A stretch of 64,000 bases of DNA from Thioclava nitratireducens (lineage in GTDB: Bacteria > Pseudomonadota > Alphaproteobacteria > Rhodobacterales > Rhodobacteraceae). The stretch spans positions 2,206,501 to 2,270,500 of the forward strand of contig NZ_CP019437.1 in the NCBI RefSeq assembly GCF_001940525.2, read 5' to 3'. The translations under genes and the position numbers were made by a program. Positions 47,635 to 58,149 of this stretch are shown one piece after another (positions within the stretch are counted from its first letter, which is position 1; each line of letters begins with the position of its first letter). The notes beneath the pieces were generated by a model that worked only from the letters and a program-made list of their open reading frames with translations, made no database searches and was not told the DNA's origin.

Positions 47635-50241
47635 TCAGTCCTTTGTCAGCAGGTTGCGCGCACCGCCGGAGATCAAGAGCGCGATCTCGGTCAGCGCGAG
47701 ATAGGGCGAGGTGCCGGGCGGCAGCGCCACGTAATGCGGCCGCCATTCGGGGCGGAATTTCTGTTTGAACCGGCGCAGCCCCTCGAAATTGTAGAAGCTT
47801 CCGCCGTGACGATAAATCAGGTTTCCCACCCGGCTCGTGAGCCGCGCGGAGGCGTGATCGGGCAGCCCCGCCAGCGGTGCGAGGCCGAGGCTCAGCTCGG
47901 TCGCGCCGCGATCGCGCAGTGCCTCGATCAGGCCGAGGAACAGGAATTGCATGACGCCGTCGGCGGCTTCCGGGCGATATCGCATCAGGTCGATCGCGAA
48001 ATGTTGCGCTCCGTTGCCGCCCAGAAGGTTCGCGAAGCCTAGGATCTCTCCCTCGCAGCGGATCAGGGCGATCTCGCAGTGGTTGAGGTAGCGCGGATCG
48101 AAGCGTCCGATCGAGAAGCCTTTCTCGCGGCCTTTCTGACCGGCGAGCCACGCATTGGAGATTTCCTGCAGCGTCGACAGCAGCTCGGGCGCATGCGGCG
48201 GGGCGGCGAGTTCGAGCGTGTATCCTTCGCGCAGGGCGCGGTTCTGCTCGGCCCGCATCGTTTTGAATTTCGACCCCGAAAGCGAGAACTTCTCCAGGTC
48301 GATCACGGCCTCCTCGCCGATCTTGTGCAGCGCGTAGCCCATCTCGATCCAGAGCGGCAGATTGCGCGTCGAGACCTCGTAGAAGACGGGGGTGAGCCCC
48401 TCGCTCACGGCGCGTTCGTGAAACTCCCATGCCAGTTGCCGCGCAGCCTCCGGCGGGCCGACGGGATCACCAAGGACGACCCGCATCCCGCCGCGCTGCG
48501 CATACATCAGGAAAGCGGAGCGGTCGGAGGAGAACATCACGCATTTGTCGCCCGTCAGCGCGAACCAGCCCTGCGGCACGTCCTGCGCGGCGAGGATCGC
48601 GGCGACCGAGGCATCCTGCTCGGGATCCACGGAGAAGGCGAAGTGGCGTATCGGGCGCAGCATCAGCCAAAGCAGGAAGCCCAACAGCAGTGCGCTGATC
48701 AGAAGACCTGCGCGAAGCGCCCGCGGTGTCGGCGAACGTGCGGTGAAATCGAGCCAGAGCGCGTTCGAATAAGGATGCGCGGCATAGGCGAGGAAGAAGA
48801 AAACCGCCGCCGAGGCCACCATCCCCACGATCACAGCCAGCCAGAGCGGGCCGTAGCCCCCTTCGGTGAGCGCGACCTGCCGGTGGAATGCGCGGCGAAA
48901 CGGCAGAAGCACCAGCGCGGCAAGTGACAGGACGATGGCGTTGTCGATGTCGAGATCGGCCGCCATCACCGAGATCACACCGAGCACGAGCCCGGCGAGC
49001 GCCAGCCAATAGGCGAGCCGCACCCGGCGAACCAGACCATGCGAGAGGACGATCAACAGCACGCCCGCCAAGGCGCAAAGCTGGGTGCCGCCCTCGGCCA
49101 GAACCGCCGTGATCAGCCCCGGCTCGCCGCCTTGCTGGCCCAGTACGGGCATCAGCGCGACGATAACCATCCAGAAACCGAGGCCAAGCACCGCAACCCC
49201 TGCGATCCGTGGCGCGATACCCTCGATGCCGTTGATCACCGGGCGCATCGGCTCGGATATCTCGCCGAAGACGCGCGTGGCCCAGCCGCCTGCGAGACGC
49301 GCCTCGTTCAGCGAGACCACCACGAAGGCGATCACGAAGGGCAGCAGGAAATAGATCATCCGGAAGGCCAGCAGGCCCGCCGCGGCATCGCCGAGGGGCA
49401 CGCCGGCGGGCAGGGCGGCGATCACCACCGTCTCGAACACGCCGACCCCGCCGGGCACGTGACTGAGAATGCCGACCATGCTGGCCGCAGCGTAAATCGC
49501 GACGAAGCTCGCGAAAGGTGGCGTGCCTGCGGGCATCAGCACCCAAAGCGCGCCCGCCGCCATCGTCGAGTCGAAGAGCGCCACGCCGAGTTGCCCGACA
49601 AGGATACGCGGGGCCGGCATCGCGATCTCGCGGTCGCGGATGCGCAGGGCGCGCCCCGTATAGGACAGGTAGAAGGCGCCGCCCAGGATCAAGGCCGTCG
49701 CGGCCAGCGCGCCGACGCGGATCAAGGACTCGGGCGCCGAGATGACGCCGGCGAGCGCAGCAGGATGCACGGAAAGCGCCAGAACGCCCACCATCGTCAG
49801 CCCGAGCCCCATCGCGATCGCGATATAGGAGGACAGCGCCGCGACCTCGAACGCGTTCAGCCCGGCGGCGGAGTAAATGCGGTAGCGCACGGCGCCGCCC
49901 GAGATCACGCTGATCCCGACCGTGTTGCCGAAGGCGTAGCCAAGGAACCCGCCAAGCGCGACGGTGCGCAGGGGCAGTTTTTTGCCGAGGTAATGCAGCG
50001 CCCAGAAATCATAGCCGACAAGCGCCACGTAGCCCAGCGAGGTCGCCCCCACGGCCGCGCCGAGCGTGGGCCACGGCGTCGCCCTGATCTGTGCGATTAC
50101 CTGGCGCACGTCGATGCTGGCGAGCAGATGATGCAGCGCCCAGAGCCCCATCAGGAACAGCAGCAGCCCCAGCGCGATCGGCCAGAGTATCTTGACGCGC
50201 GACGAGGCAGGGGCGGCTTGCGCCGGATCAACGTGAACCAT
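47635..50241 (-). CDS. mprF: Phosphatidylglycerol lysyltransferase/flippase MprF
   Basis: 868 residues, the usual bifunctional size. The N-terminal two thirds hold about 14 membrane helices, including the flippase domain (LGGFLGYAFGNTVGISVISG, then LSHVPGGVGVFETVVIAALP). The C-terminal soluble domain (about 560-868) is the tRNA-dependent aminoacyltransferase (DUF2156/GNAT-like: VVLGDPVGPPEAARQLAWEF; FANLLGGNGAQHFAIDLMRY). It attaches lysine or another amino acid to phosphatidylglycerol, lowering surface charge and giving resistance to cationic peptides. A palindrome at 50284-50304 lies upstream. Confidence 0.93.
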   Translation of the reverse strand: MVHVDPAQAAPASSRVKILWPIALGLLLFLMGLWALHHLLASIDVRQVIAQIRATPWPTLGAAVGATSLGYVALVGYDFWALHYLGKKLPLRTVALGGFLGYAFGNTVGISVISGGAVRYRIYSAAGLNAFEVAALSSYIAIAMGLGLTMVGVLALSVHPAALAGVISAPESLIRVGALAATALILGGAFYLSYTGRALRIRDREIAMPAPRILVGQLGVALFDSTMAAGALWVLMPAGTPPFASFVAIYAAASMVGILSHVPGGVGVFETVVIAALPAGVPLGDAAAGLLAFRMIYFLLPFVIAFVVVSLNEARLAGGWATRVFGEISEPMRPVINGIEGIAPRIAGVAVLGLGFWMVIVALMPVLGQQGGEPGLITAVLAEGGTQLCALAGVLLIVLSHGLVRRVRLAYWLALAGLVLGVISVMAADLDIDNAIVLSLAALVLLPFRRAFHRQVALTEGGYGPLWLAVIVGMVASAAVFFFLAYAAHPYSNALWLDFTARSPTPRALRAGLLISALLLGFLLWLMLRPIRHFAFSVDPEQDASVAAILAAQDVPQGWFALTGDKCVMFSSDRSAFLMYAQRGGMRVVLGDPVGPPEAARQLAWEFHERAVSEGLTPVFYEVSTRNLPLWIEMGYALHKIGEEAVIDLEKFSLSGSKFKTMRAEQNRALREGYTLELAAPPHAPELLSTLQEISNAWLAGQKGREKGFSIGRFDPRYLNHCEIALIRCEGEILGFANLLGGNGAQHFAIDLMRYRPEAADGVMQFLFLGLIEALRDRGATELSLGLAPLAGLPDHASARLTSRVGNLIYRHGGSFYNFEGLRRFKQKFRPEWRPHYVALPPGTSPYLALTEIALLISGGARNLLTKD

Positions 50242-50283
50242 CTTGTATTTCCAAGTTTTTCCAATCTCTGGCGGAACGATCGC

Positions 50284-50304
50284 AGAAGGAATTTATGTCC
50301 TTCT
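50284..50304. promoter_or_regulatory. Perfect palindrome upstream of mprF
   Basis: AGAAGGA-ATTTATG-TCCTTCT is a perfect 7-bp inverted repeat with a 7-bp AT-rich centre, 43-63 bp upstream of the mprF start codon in an otherwise GC-rich region. Size, spacing and position fit an operator or activator site for a dimeric regulator. Confidence 0.45.
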
Positions 50305-50388
50305 TAAAATTCCGTAAGAAATCGCTTCCGATGGCATCTTATCGACCGAGACGGCGCGGCTGACCAGAGGCAGAGCACCGGAATGCGA

Positions 50389-50420
50389 ACGGCGTCGAGA
50401 GCAAACGCTCCCGACGCCGT
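50389..50420. terminator. Stable hairpin downstream of the alpha-glucosidase gene
   Basis: ACGGCGTCG (50389-50397) pairs with CGACGCCGT (50412-50420); after one A-C mismatch GAGC pairs with GCTC around an AAAC loop. It is 66 bp after the glucosidase stop (minus strand). There is no good T-run on either strand, so it may be a weak terminator or 3'-end protector. Confidence 0.5.
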
Positions 50421-50485
50421 CGCGGGTCCGAGACGTGGCGGCAGGCTGCAATTCGGGGCCCGCGCGCCGCGTTTTTCCGGTTTGG

Positions 50486-52072
50486 TTAGATCTTCAGCCA
50501 GGCGGCGCCGTTCGGGCCAAGGGACAGGGTGCCGTCCTCCAGCGTCGCGGCGAGGCAGGGGCCGACAAGCTCCCCGTCCGCTTCGAGCGTCACCGGATCC
50601 GGGCCGAGGTTGAAGTAGCAGGCGAATTTCGTCTCGCCATCGTCGCGGATGAAGCCGAGGATCGGGTCCGGCAGGTCGAGGAAGGTCGACGCGCCTTTGC
50701 GCAGCACCGGGTTTTCCTTCCGGAAGGACAGCACGCGACGGTAATAGGCCAGCACCGAGTGCGCGTCGGCCTCCTGCACCGAGACCGCCCGGGCGGCTTG
50801 CGGCGGTTTCACCGGCAGCCACGGCTTGGCCTTGGAGAAGCCTGCATTCGTGCTTTCGTCCCAGACCATCGGCGTGCGGCAGCCGTCGCGGCCCTTGTTC
50901 TCGGGCCAGAAGCGTAGGCCGGGCGGGTCGGTAAGCTCGTGATATTCCATCTCGGTCTCGGTCTGGCCGAGTTCCTCGCCCTGATAGATGCCGATCGTGC
51001 CCTGGAACGAGGCGAGCATCGCGATGGCCAGCCGTGCGATGCCGTCCTCGGTGCCGTATTTCGCCCAGCGGGTCACATGGCGCTGCACGTCGTGGTTCGA
51101 GAAGGACCAGCTCGGCCAGCCATCGGGGGCATTCTCGAAGAAGCCTTCGATCTTGCCGCGGAAATGCGCGGGCGAGAATTTCGGCCCCAGCATGTCGAAG
51201 CTGTAGGCCATGTGGAGGCGATCGACGCCGCGCGTGTATTCCTCCATGAGCCCGAGCGCGCGATGCGGCGCTTCGCCGACTTCGCCGATCAGGGTCCGGT
51301 CTTCGTATTCGTCCATCACCACGCGCATCTTCTTGAGGAAGGTGATGTTCTCGGGGCGGTTCTTGTCGAACTCGTGATCCTGCATGTCGTAGGTCGAGAC
51401 CGGCGGCCAACGCTCCGGGTCGGGTTCCATCGCCGGGTTGTCGCGCAGCTTGGGGTCGTGGAAGTAGTAGTTCACCGTATCGAGCCTGAAGCCATCGACG
51501 CCGCGATCGAGCCAGAAACGGAAAATGTCGAGCAATTCCGCCTGCACCTCGGGATTGTGCAGGTTCAGGTCGGGCTGTTCGATCAGGAAATTGTGCAGGT
51601 AATACTGGCCGCGCTCGGGGGCGTATTCCCAGGACGAGCCGCCGAACACCGCCTGCCAGTTGTTGGGCGGGCTGCCGTCGGGCTTGGGATCGGCCCAGAC
51701 ATACCAGTCCTTCTTCGTACCGCCTTTCTTGGAGTCCTTGAACCACGGGTGCTGATCGGAGCTGTGCGAGATCACCTGATCGATCACGACCTTCAGGCCC
51801 AGTTCATGCGCCCGCGCGACCAGCGCGTCGAAATCCTCCAGCGTGCCGAATTGCGGATCGATACCGCGATAATCGGACACGTCATAACCCATATCAGCCA
51901 TTGGCGAGGTGAAGATCGGCGACAGCCAGATCGCATCGACGCCCAGCGAGGCGACATGATCGAGCCTGCGCGTGATCCCCTTGAGATCGCCGATCCCGTC
52001 GCCCGAGTCGTCTTGAAAGCTACGCGGATAAATCTGGTAGATAACCGCTCCGCGCCACCAATCCTTCGCCAT
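50486..52072 (-). CDS. GH13 alpha-glucosidase (AglA/oligo-1,6-glucosidase-like)
   Basis: 528-residue glycoside hydrolase 13 enzyme releasing glucose from alpha-glucosides. The opening WWRGAVIYQIYPRSFQDDSG is typical of the group. Conserved regions: DQVISHSSDQHPWF (about 98-111), the nucleophile Asp in GVDGFRLDTVNY (about 200-211), the acid/base Glu in TLIGEVGEA (about 265-273) and the stabilising Asp in SFSNHDVQRH (about 324-333). No signal peptide is present, so it acts in the cytoplasm. It starts behind AGAGGAG and is divergent from the glycogen operon, with two operator-like palindromes between. Confidence 0.92.
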   Translation of the reverse strand: MAKDWWRGAVIYQIYPRSFQDDSGDGIGDLKGITRRLDHVASLGVDAIWLSPIFTSPMADMGYDVSDYRGIDPQFGTLEDFDALVARAHELGLKVVIDQVISHSSDQHPWFKDSKKGGTKKDWYVWADPKPDGSPPNNWQAVFGGSSWEYAPERGQYYLHNFLIEQPDLNLHNPEVQAELLDIFRFWLDRGVDGFRLDTVNYYFHDPKLRDNPAMEPDPERWPPVSTYDMQDHEFDKNRPENITFLKKMRVVMDEYEDRTLIGEVGEAPHRALGLMEEYTRGVDRLHMAYSFDMLGPKFSPAHFRGKIEGFFENAPDGWPSWSFSNHDVQRHVTRWAKYGTEDGIARLAIAMLASFQGTIGIYQGEELGQTETEMEYHELTDPPGLRFWPENKGRDGCRTPMVWDESTNAGFSKAKPWLPVKPPQAARAVSVQEADAHSVLAYYRRVLSFRKENPVLRKGASTFLDLPDPILGFIRDDGETKFACYFNLGPDPVTLEADGELVGPCLAATLEDGTLSLGPNGAAWLKI

Positions 52073-52097
52073 GAATCGCTCCTCTTTCAGTTTCCTG

Positions 52098-52139
52098 TTG
52101 CCCGTTAACGCGGCAAGGGTAGACTTGTTAGCGCAAACG
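52098..52139. promoter_or_regulatory. Two LacI-family-like operator palindromes in the glucosidase-glgP gap
   Basis: First site: TTGCC-CGTTAACG-C-GGCAA (52098-52116), built on the perfect palindrome CGTTAACG. Second site: TGTTAGCGCAAACG (52126-52139), 12 of 14 positions like the LacI-type operator TGTTAGCGCTAACA. Both lie 25-70 bp upstream of the glucosidase start and 100-140 bp upstream of glgP, so one repressor could control both units. Confidence 0.5.
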
Positions 52140-52238
52140 GCAACAGCTGCTCAGATGGTTTCTACGCCGTCGCTTGACCTTGAACAGGGGGCGGCTCATC
52201 AATCAATTGCTATCTGAAGAGATCCGGAGACCTCCCCC

Positions 52239-54635
52239 TTGAAAGACACCCAATTGCCCAGTGCCGAGACGGTTCGCGAAGAAATTTTGCACCACATCAC
52301 ATTTTCGATGGGCAAGGATCCCGATCACGCCTCGGTCTATGACTGGCGCATGGCACTGAGCCTCGCGATACGTGACCGGGTCGTGGCGCCGTGGTTCGCG
52401 GCCACCCGCCGCACCTGGGAGGAAAAGCGCAAGCGGGTCTACTATCTCTCGATGGAATTCCTGATCGGACGGATGCTGGAAGATGCCGCGATCAATCTCG
52501 GGCTGCGCGCGATCTGCCGCGAGGCGATCGAAGGGTTGGGGCAGGACTGGGAGACGGTGGTCGAGAACGAACCGGATGCCGCGCTTGGCAATGGCGGGCT
52601 GGGGCGGCTGGCGGCGTGCTACATGGAGAGCATGGCGACGCTGGGCTGCCCGGGCTACGGCTACGGCATCCGCTACGAGCACGGCCTCTTCAAGCAGCGC
52701 TTCGAGGGCGGGCGTCAGGTCGAGACGCCTGAGGATTGGCTCAAGCAGCGTCATCCGTGGGAATTCGAGCGTCCAGAGGCGGCCTACGAGATCGGCTTCA
52801 AGGGCCATGTCGAGACGCTGGACGGCAAGCCGCATTGGATCCCCGGCGAGACGGTGCTGGCCGAGGCCTATGACATGCCGATCATCGGCTGGGAGGGCAA
52901 ATGGGCGAACACGCTGCGGCTGTGGTCGGCCAAGCCCACCGAGCTCTTCGACCTCGCGCGGTTCAATCACGGCGATTATGCCGCCGCGGCCGAGCCCGAG
53001 GCTCTGGCGCGGACGTTGAGCCGCGTGCTTTACCCGGATGACACGACCTATGCGGGCAAGGAGCTGCGGCTCAAACAGGAGTATTTCCTGACCTCCGCCG
53101 CGCTGCAGGACATCATGCGCCGACATCTGGCTTCGGGCTATACGCTCGAAGAGCTGCCAGACTATGTCGCTATCCAGATGAACGACACGCATCCGGCGAT
53201 CGCCGGGCCGGAACTGATCCGCATCCTCGTCGATCTGCATGACATGGAGTTCGAGACCGCGCTCGAGATCACGATGCAATGTCTGGGCTATACCAACCAC
53301 ACGCTGCTGCCTGAAGCGCTCGAACGCTGGGCGACCTATCTGATGGGCACGGTGTTGCCGCGCCATATGCAGATCATCGAGAAGATCGACAGTTGGCACC
53401 GCCGCACCTATCCGAAACGCGCGCATTTCGTGGGGATCGTGAAGCATCAGGAAGTGCGGATGGGCGAGCTGGCCTTCATCACCTCGCACAAGGTGAACGG
53501 TGTATCGGCGCTGCATACCGAGCTGATCAAGCGCAACCTCTTTCCCGAGCTCGACGCGTTGCATCCGGGGCGGATCATCAACCAGACCAACGGGATCACG
53601 CCGCGCCGCTGGCTGCGGATGGCGAACCCGGCGCTGTCCCACCTCATCATCGACACGATCGGCGAGGGCTGGGAGGCCGATCTCGACAAGCTGCGCACGC
53701 TCGAGCCTTACGCCGATGACGCGGGCTTCCGCGAGGCCTTCATGGGCGCGAAACGCCATAACAAGGTGCATCTCGCGGAGTGGGTGCACGAAAGCCAAGG
53801 GATCACCATTGACCCCGACGCGATCTTCGACATTCAGGTCAAGCGCATCCACGAATACAAACGCCAGCTGCTGAACATCCTGCAGACCATCGCGGACTGG
53901 CATGCGATCCGCGAGAACCCGCAGGCCGATTTCCAGCCGCGCGTGAAATTCTTCGGCGGTAAGGCCGCGCCGGGCTATCACACCGCGAAACAGATCATAC
54001 GGCTGATCAACGACGTGGCGCGGGTGGTGAACAATGACCCTTACGTCGATGGGCGCCTCAAGATAGTCTATCCGCCGAACTACAACGTCTCCATGGCCGA
54101 AAGACTGATCCCGGCCGCCGATCTGTCAGAACAGATCTCGACTGCGGGCAAGGAAGCCTCCGGCACCGGCAACATGAAGTTCGCATTGAACGGTGCGCTG
54201 ACCATCGGCACGCTCGATGGCGCGAATGTGGAAATCCGTGAACAGGTCGGCGCGGAGAACTTCTTCCTCTTCGGCATGACCGCCGACGAGGTGATGGAGC
54301 GCCGCCGCGATCCCGAACATGCGCGCAACGCGATCCTTGAAAGCCAGCCTTTGCAGGACGTTTTGCAGATGATCGCCGAGGGACGTTTCTCTCCGGAGGA
54401 ACCAGAACGCTATCACGATCTTGTTCATAACATGTGGCACAGCGATTATTTCCTCGTTGCCTCCGATTTCGAGGCCTACCGGACCGCCCAGAAAGAGGTG
54501 GACACGGCCTTCGCCGATCGCGCAGGCTGGGCGAAGATGGCTGTTTTGAACACCGCGCGGATGGGGTTCTTCTCTTCCGACCGGGCAATCAAGGGCTACA
54601 TGGACGAGATTTGGACCACGCGATCTGCCCTGTGA
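52239..54635 (+). CDS. glgP: Glycogen/alpha-glucan phosphorylase
   Basis: 798 residues, standard length. It releases glucose-1-phosphate from glycogen ends using pyridoxal phosphate. The cofactor lysine is in the [19 protein letters not shown] segment (about 643-661), and [16 protein letters not shown] (about 318-333) is the conserved catalytic-site region. The start is a TTG at 52239 with GGAGA nine bases upstream; the next ATG, 24 codons in, has no ribosome binding site and would delete a conserved helix. It leads the glgP-glgB-glgC-glgA-glgX-pgm operon; glgB follows after 13 bp. Confidence 0.96.
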   Translation: MKDTQLPSAETVREEILHHITFSMGKDPDHASVYDWRMALSLAIRDRVVAPWFAATRRTWEEKRKRVYYLSMEFLIGRMLEDAAINLGLRAICREAIEGLGQDWETVVENEPDAALGNGGLGRLAACYMESMATLGCPGYGYGIRYEHGLFKQRFEGGRQVETPEDWLKQRHPWEFERPEAAYEIGFKGHVETLDGKPHWIPGETVLAEAYDMPIIGWEGKWANTLRLWSAKPTELFDLARFNHGDYAAAAEPEALARTLSRVLYPDDTTYAGKELRLKQEYFLTSAALQDIMRRHLASGYTLEELPDYVAIQMNDTHPAIAGPELIRILVDLHDMEFETALEITMQCLGYTNHTLLPEALERWATYLMGTVLPRHMQIIEKIDSWHRRTYPKRAHFVGIVKHQEVRMGELAFITSHKVNGVSALHTELIKRNLFPELDALHPGRIINQTNGITPRRWLRMANPALSHLIIDTIGEGWEADLDKLRTLEPYADDAGFREAFMGAKRHNKVHLAEWVHESQGITIDPDAIFDIQVKRIHEYKRQLLNILQTIADWHAIRENPQADFQPRVKFFGGKAAPGYHTAKQIIRLINDVARVVNNDPYVDGRLKIVYPPNYNVSMAERLIPAADLSEQISTAGKEASGTGNMKFALNGALTIGTLDGANVEIREQVGAENFFLFGMTADEVMERRRDPEHARNAILESQPLQDVLQMIAEGRFSPEEPERYHDLVHNMWHSDYFLVASDFEAYRTAQKEVDTAFADRAGWAKMAVLNTARMGFFSSDRAIKGYMDEIWTTRSAL

Positions 54636-54648
54636 ACCAAGGAGCGAT

Positions 54649-56793
54649 ATGACACTTTCCCGCGACGAGGCCGAAGCGCTGATCGAAGCGCATCATCCCG
54701 ACCCGTTTTCCGTGCTGGGTCTTCATGACGGGAAAATCGTGGCACTCGTGCCCGGGGCGGACGAGGTCTGGGCGCTCGGGAAAAAGGACGTCGCGCTGGA
54801 GCCTGTGGTGCCCGGGGTCTTCGCCGGAAATTGGAGCGAGGAGACCTATTATCTCCGCGCGCGACGCGACCAGACGACTTGGGATTTCGACGACCCTTAC
54901 AGCTTCGCGCCGGTGCTTGGACCGATCGACGAGTATCTGATCGGGGAGGGGACGCATAAGCGTCTCTGGGAGAAGCTCGGCGCCCATGCGATCACCCATC
55001 AAGGCGTCGAAGGCGTCCATTTCGCGGTCTGGGCGCCCAATGCGCGCCGGGTCTCGGTCGTGGGTGAGTTCAATTTCTGGGACGGGCGGCGTCACCAGCT
55101 GCGCCGGATCGGTGCGTCCGGCGTGTGGGAGATCTTCGTCCCCGGCATCCATGAAGGCGCGCTCTACAAGTACGAATTGCTCGACGCCGAGGGCACGGTG
55201 CTGCCGCTGAAGGCGGACCCGGTCGGCTTCGGCGCGGAGCATCCGCCTGCGCAGGCCTCGGTCGTGCGCAAGCTGGGGCTGCACCGCTTCGGTGACAGCG
55301 CATGGTGCCAGACCCGGGCCGAGGCGCAGGAACGTCACGCGCCGATCTCGGTCTACGAGGTACACCTGGGTTCGTGGATGCGAATCTGGGACGATGGGGG
55401 CAGGCCGCTCTCGTACCACGAGTTGGCCGAGAAGCTGGTCGATTACGTTTGCGACATGGGTTTCACCCATATCGAGTTGCTTCCCATTACCGAACACCCG
55501 TTCGACGGCTCCTGGGGCTATCAGCCGATCGGGCTTTACGCCCCGACGATCCGCCACGGCCGCCCCGAAGAATTCGCGGAGTTCGTCGATGCCGCACACC
55601 GGAAAGGGCTCGGCGTCATCCTCGACTGGGTGCCGGGCCATTTCCCGACCGACGATCACGGGTTGAGACATTTCGACGGCACGGCGCTTTACGAGCATGC
55701 CGACCCGAAAGAGGGCTTCCATCAGGACTGGAATACGCTGATCTACAATTACGGGCGGCGGGAAGTGTCCAACTACCTGCTTGCCAACGCATTGTTCTGG
55801 CTGGAGGAATATCACCTCGACGGGCTGCGCGTCGATGCGGTGGCCTCGATGCTCTACCGCGATTACTCACGGTCGGCGGGCGAATGGGTGCCCAACAAAT
55901 ATGGCGGGCGCGAGAATCTCGAGGCGATCGAATTCCTGCAGAACATGAACGCGGCCTCTTACGGCGGCGCGGAAGGCATCATGACGGTGGCCGAGGAAAG
56001 TACCGCCTATCCCGGGGTCACGCAGCCCGTGCATGAGGGCGGGCTCGGTTTCGGCTACAAGTGGAACATGGGCTGGATGAATGACAGCCTGCGCTATTTC
56101 GCGCGCGATCCGCTTTATCGCAAATTTCACCATAACGAGCTGACCTTCGCGAGCTCGTACGTTTACAGCGAGAATTTCATTCTGCCGATCAGCCATGACG
56201 AGGTCGTGCACGGCAAAGGCTCGATGCTGGGCAAGATGCCGGGAAGCGAGCCCGAGAAATACGCCAACCTTCGGGCCTTCTACGCCTTCCAATGGGCGCA
56301 TCCGGGCAAGAAGCTTCTCTTCATGGGGCAGGAATTTGGCCAGTGGTCGGAATGGAGCCACGAGCGCGAACTGGACTGGTATCTTCTGAACGATCCGCGC
56401 CACGAGGGGCTGCGCGCGCTGGTGCGTGACCTCAACCGGCTCTACCGCGACACGCCCGCGCTGCATTGGGGCGATTGCGATCCGCAGGGTTTCGAGTGGA
56501 TCGCGGCCAACGATTCCGAGGCCTCGGTCTTCATCTTCGAACGCCGCGCGCCCGGCTCCGATCCGGTGGTGGTCGTCGCGAACCTGACCCCGGTCGAACG
56601 CAGCTACCGCATCGGTCTGCCCCAGAGCGGCGAATGGTGCGAGATTTTGAACACGGATTCCGAATTCTATGGCGGTGGCAACCGCGGCAATCTCGGCGCG
56701 ATCGCCGCTGAAGACCACGCCCATGGCCGCTGCGCCCATAGCGCGGAGGTATATTTGCCGCCGCTGTCAGTCGTGATGTTCACGCCCGCATAA
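54649..56793 (+). CDS. glgB: 1,4-alpha-glucan branching enzyme
   Basis: 714-residue GH13 enzyme that makes alpha-1,6 branches in glycogen. An N-terminal CBM48-type region ([20 protein letters not shown], about 123-142) precedes the catalytic barrel. The nucleophile Asp is in [14 protein letters not shown] (about 386-399), the acid/base Glu in [12 protein letters not shown] (about 445-456) and the third acid in [16 protein letters not shown] (about 511-526). It has AAGGAG upstream. The enzyme acts with GlgA on the growing chain. Confidence 0.96.
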   Translation: MTLSRDEAEALIEAHHPDPFSVLGLHDGKIVALVPGADEVWALGKKDVALEPVVPGVFAGNWSEETYYLRARRDQTTWDFDDPYSFAPVLGPIDEYLIGEGTHKRLWEKLGAHAITHQGVEGVHFAVWAPNARRVSVVGEFNFWDGRRHQLRRIGASGVWEIFVPGIHEGALYKYELLDAEGTVLPLKADPVGFGAEHPPAQASVVRKLGLHRFGDSAWCQTRAEAQERHAPISVYEVHLGSWMRIWDDGGRPLSYHELAEKLVDYVCDMGFTHIELLPITEHPFDGSWGYQPIGLYAPTIRHGRPEEFAEFVDAAHRKGLGVILDWVPGHFPTDDHGLRHFDGTALYEHADPKEGFHQDWNTLIYNYGRREVSNYLLANALFWLEEYHLDGLRVDAVASMLYRDYSRSAGEWVPNKYGGRENLEAIEFLQNMNAASYGGAEGIMTVAEESTAYPGVTQPVHEGGLGFGYKWNMGWMNDSLRYFARDPLYRKFHHNELTFASSYVYSENFILPISHDEVVHGKGSMLGKMPGSEPEKYANLRAFYAFQWAHPGKKLLFMGQEFGQWSEWSHERELDWYLLNDPRHEGLRALVRDLNRLYRDTPALHWGDCDPQGFEWIAANDSEASVFIFERRAPGSDPVVVVANLTPVERSYRIGLPQSGEWCEILNTDSEFYGGGNRGNLGAIAAEDHAHGRCAHSAEVYLPPLSVVMFTPA

Positions 56794-56819
56794 GCGGTGC
56801 CCAGAGGAGGGGGAGGATT

Positions 56820-58091
56820 ATGAAACCACAGCCCAACACGCGCCTGAGCGCACAGGCCATGGCCTTCGTGCTGGCGGGCGGCCGCGGGAGTCGCCTCAAG
56901 GAGCTCACCGACAGGCGCGCGAAACCCGCGGTCTATTTCGGCGGCAAGACCCGGATCATCGATTTCGCTCTGTCGAACGCGCTCAATTCCGGCATCCGCA
57001 AGATGGCCATCGCCACGCAATACAAGGCGCATTCGCTGATCCGCCACATCCAGCGCGGCTGGGATTTCTTCCGCGCCGAGCGGAACGAATATCTCGACAT
57101 CCTGCCCGCAAGCCAGCGCGTAGCCGATAGCCGCTGGTATGCGGGCACCGCCGATGCGGTCGCTCAGAACATTGATATCGTTGAAGATTACGGCGTGAAA
57201 TACGTCATCATCCTTGCCGGCGACCATATCTACAAGATGGATTACGAGGTGATGCTGCGCCAGCATGTCGAGACCAAGGCCGATGTCACGATCGGCTGCC
57301 TGACGGTGCCGCGCATGGAGGCGACGGCCTTCGGCGTGATGGCGATCGACAAGACCGGCCAGGTCACCGATTTCCTCGAAAAGCCGGCCGACCCGCCCGG
57401 CATGCCCGGCGATCCCGATCACGCGCTGGCCTCGATGGGAATCTATGTCTTCGACTGGGAATTCCTGCGCGAATTGTTGATCCGCGACATGGAGGATCCG
57501 AATTCAAGCCACGATTTCGGTCATGACCTGATCCCGCAGATCGTCAAGCACGGCAAGGCTATGGCGCATAAGTTCTCGGATAGCTGCGTGACGACGGGAC
57601 TGGAGACCGAGCCTTACTGGCGCGACGTCGGTACGGTCGACGCGTTCTGGCAGGCCAATATCGACCTCACGGATTTTACGCCGAAGCTAGACCTCTATGA
57701 CACCGAATGGCCGATCTGGACCTATGCCGAGATCGTGCCGCCCGCGAAATTTATCCACGATGAGGACGGACGACGGGGCTCTGCGATCTCCTCGCTGGTT
57801 TCTGGCGATTGCATCGTCTCGGGTGCGGAGGTGCGCAATTCACTGCTTCATACGGGCGTGCGTGCGCATAGTTTCGCAAGCCTCGAGGAGGCGGTGGTGC
57901 TGCCTTACGTCGATATCGGGCGACATGCGCGGCTCAGCCAATGCGTGATCGACCGCGGCGTGCAAATCCCCGCAGGCCTTGTCGTGGGCGAGGATCCGGA
58001 AGAAGACGAGAAGTGGTTCCGCCGGTCGGAAGGCGGGGTCGTGCTGATTACGCAGGCGATGCTCGACAAACGCGCGGCGGCATTGGACTAA
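56820..58091 (+). CDS. glgC: Glucose-1-phosphate adenylyltransferase
   Basis: 423 residues; makes ADP-glucose, the committed step of glycogen synthesis. The nucleotidyltransferase signature [20 protein letters not shown] (about 16-35) is followed by [20 protein letters not shown] and, further on, [16 protein letters not shown]-terminal left-handed beta-helix (about 300-423) carries the allosteric region. It starts behind GGAGGGGGAGG. An intergenic repeat separates it from glgA. Confidence 0.97.
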   Translation: MKPQPNTRLSAQAMAFVLAGGRGSRLKELTDRRAKPAVYFGGKTRIIDFALSNALNSGIRKMAIATQYKAHSLIRHIQRGWDFFRAERNEYLDILPASQRVADSRWYAGTADAVAQNIDIVEDYGVKYVIILAGDHIYKMDYEVMLRQHVETKADVTIGCLTVPRMEATAFGVMAIDKTGQVTDFLEKPADPPGMPGDPDHALASMGIYVFDWEFLRELLIRDMEDPNSSHDFGHDLIPQIVKHGKAMAHKFSDSCVTTGLETEPYWRDVGTVDAFWQANIDLTDFTPKLDLYDTEWPIWTYAEIVPPAKFIHDEDGRRGSAISSLVSGDCIVSGAEVRNSLLHTGVRAHSFASLEEAVVLPYVDIGRHARLSQCVIDRGVQIPAGLVVGEDPEEDEKWFRRSEGGVVLITQAMLDKRAAALD

Positions 58092-58103
58092 CTGGGGTGG
58101 ATA

Positions 58104-58149
58104 GCGGGGCGCTGCCCCGCACCCCGGGATATTTGGAAAGAGCGAAGAC
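58104..58149. repeat. Intergenic repeat between glgC and glgA
   Basis: GCGGGGCGCTGCCCCGC (58104-58120) followed by ACCCCGGGATATTTGGAAAG and AGCGAAGAC, ending at the glgA ATG (58150). It is the same composite as at 1153 and 7699 in inverted orientation. The A/G-rich arm (GGAAAGAGCGAAG) seems to double as the glgA ribosome binding site. Confidence 0.7.
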
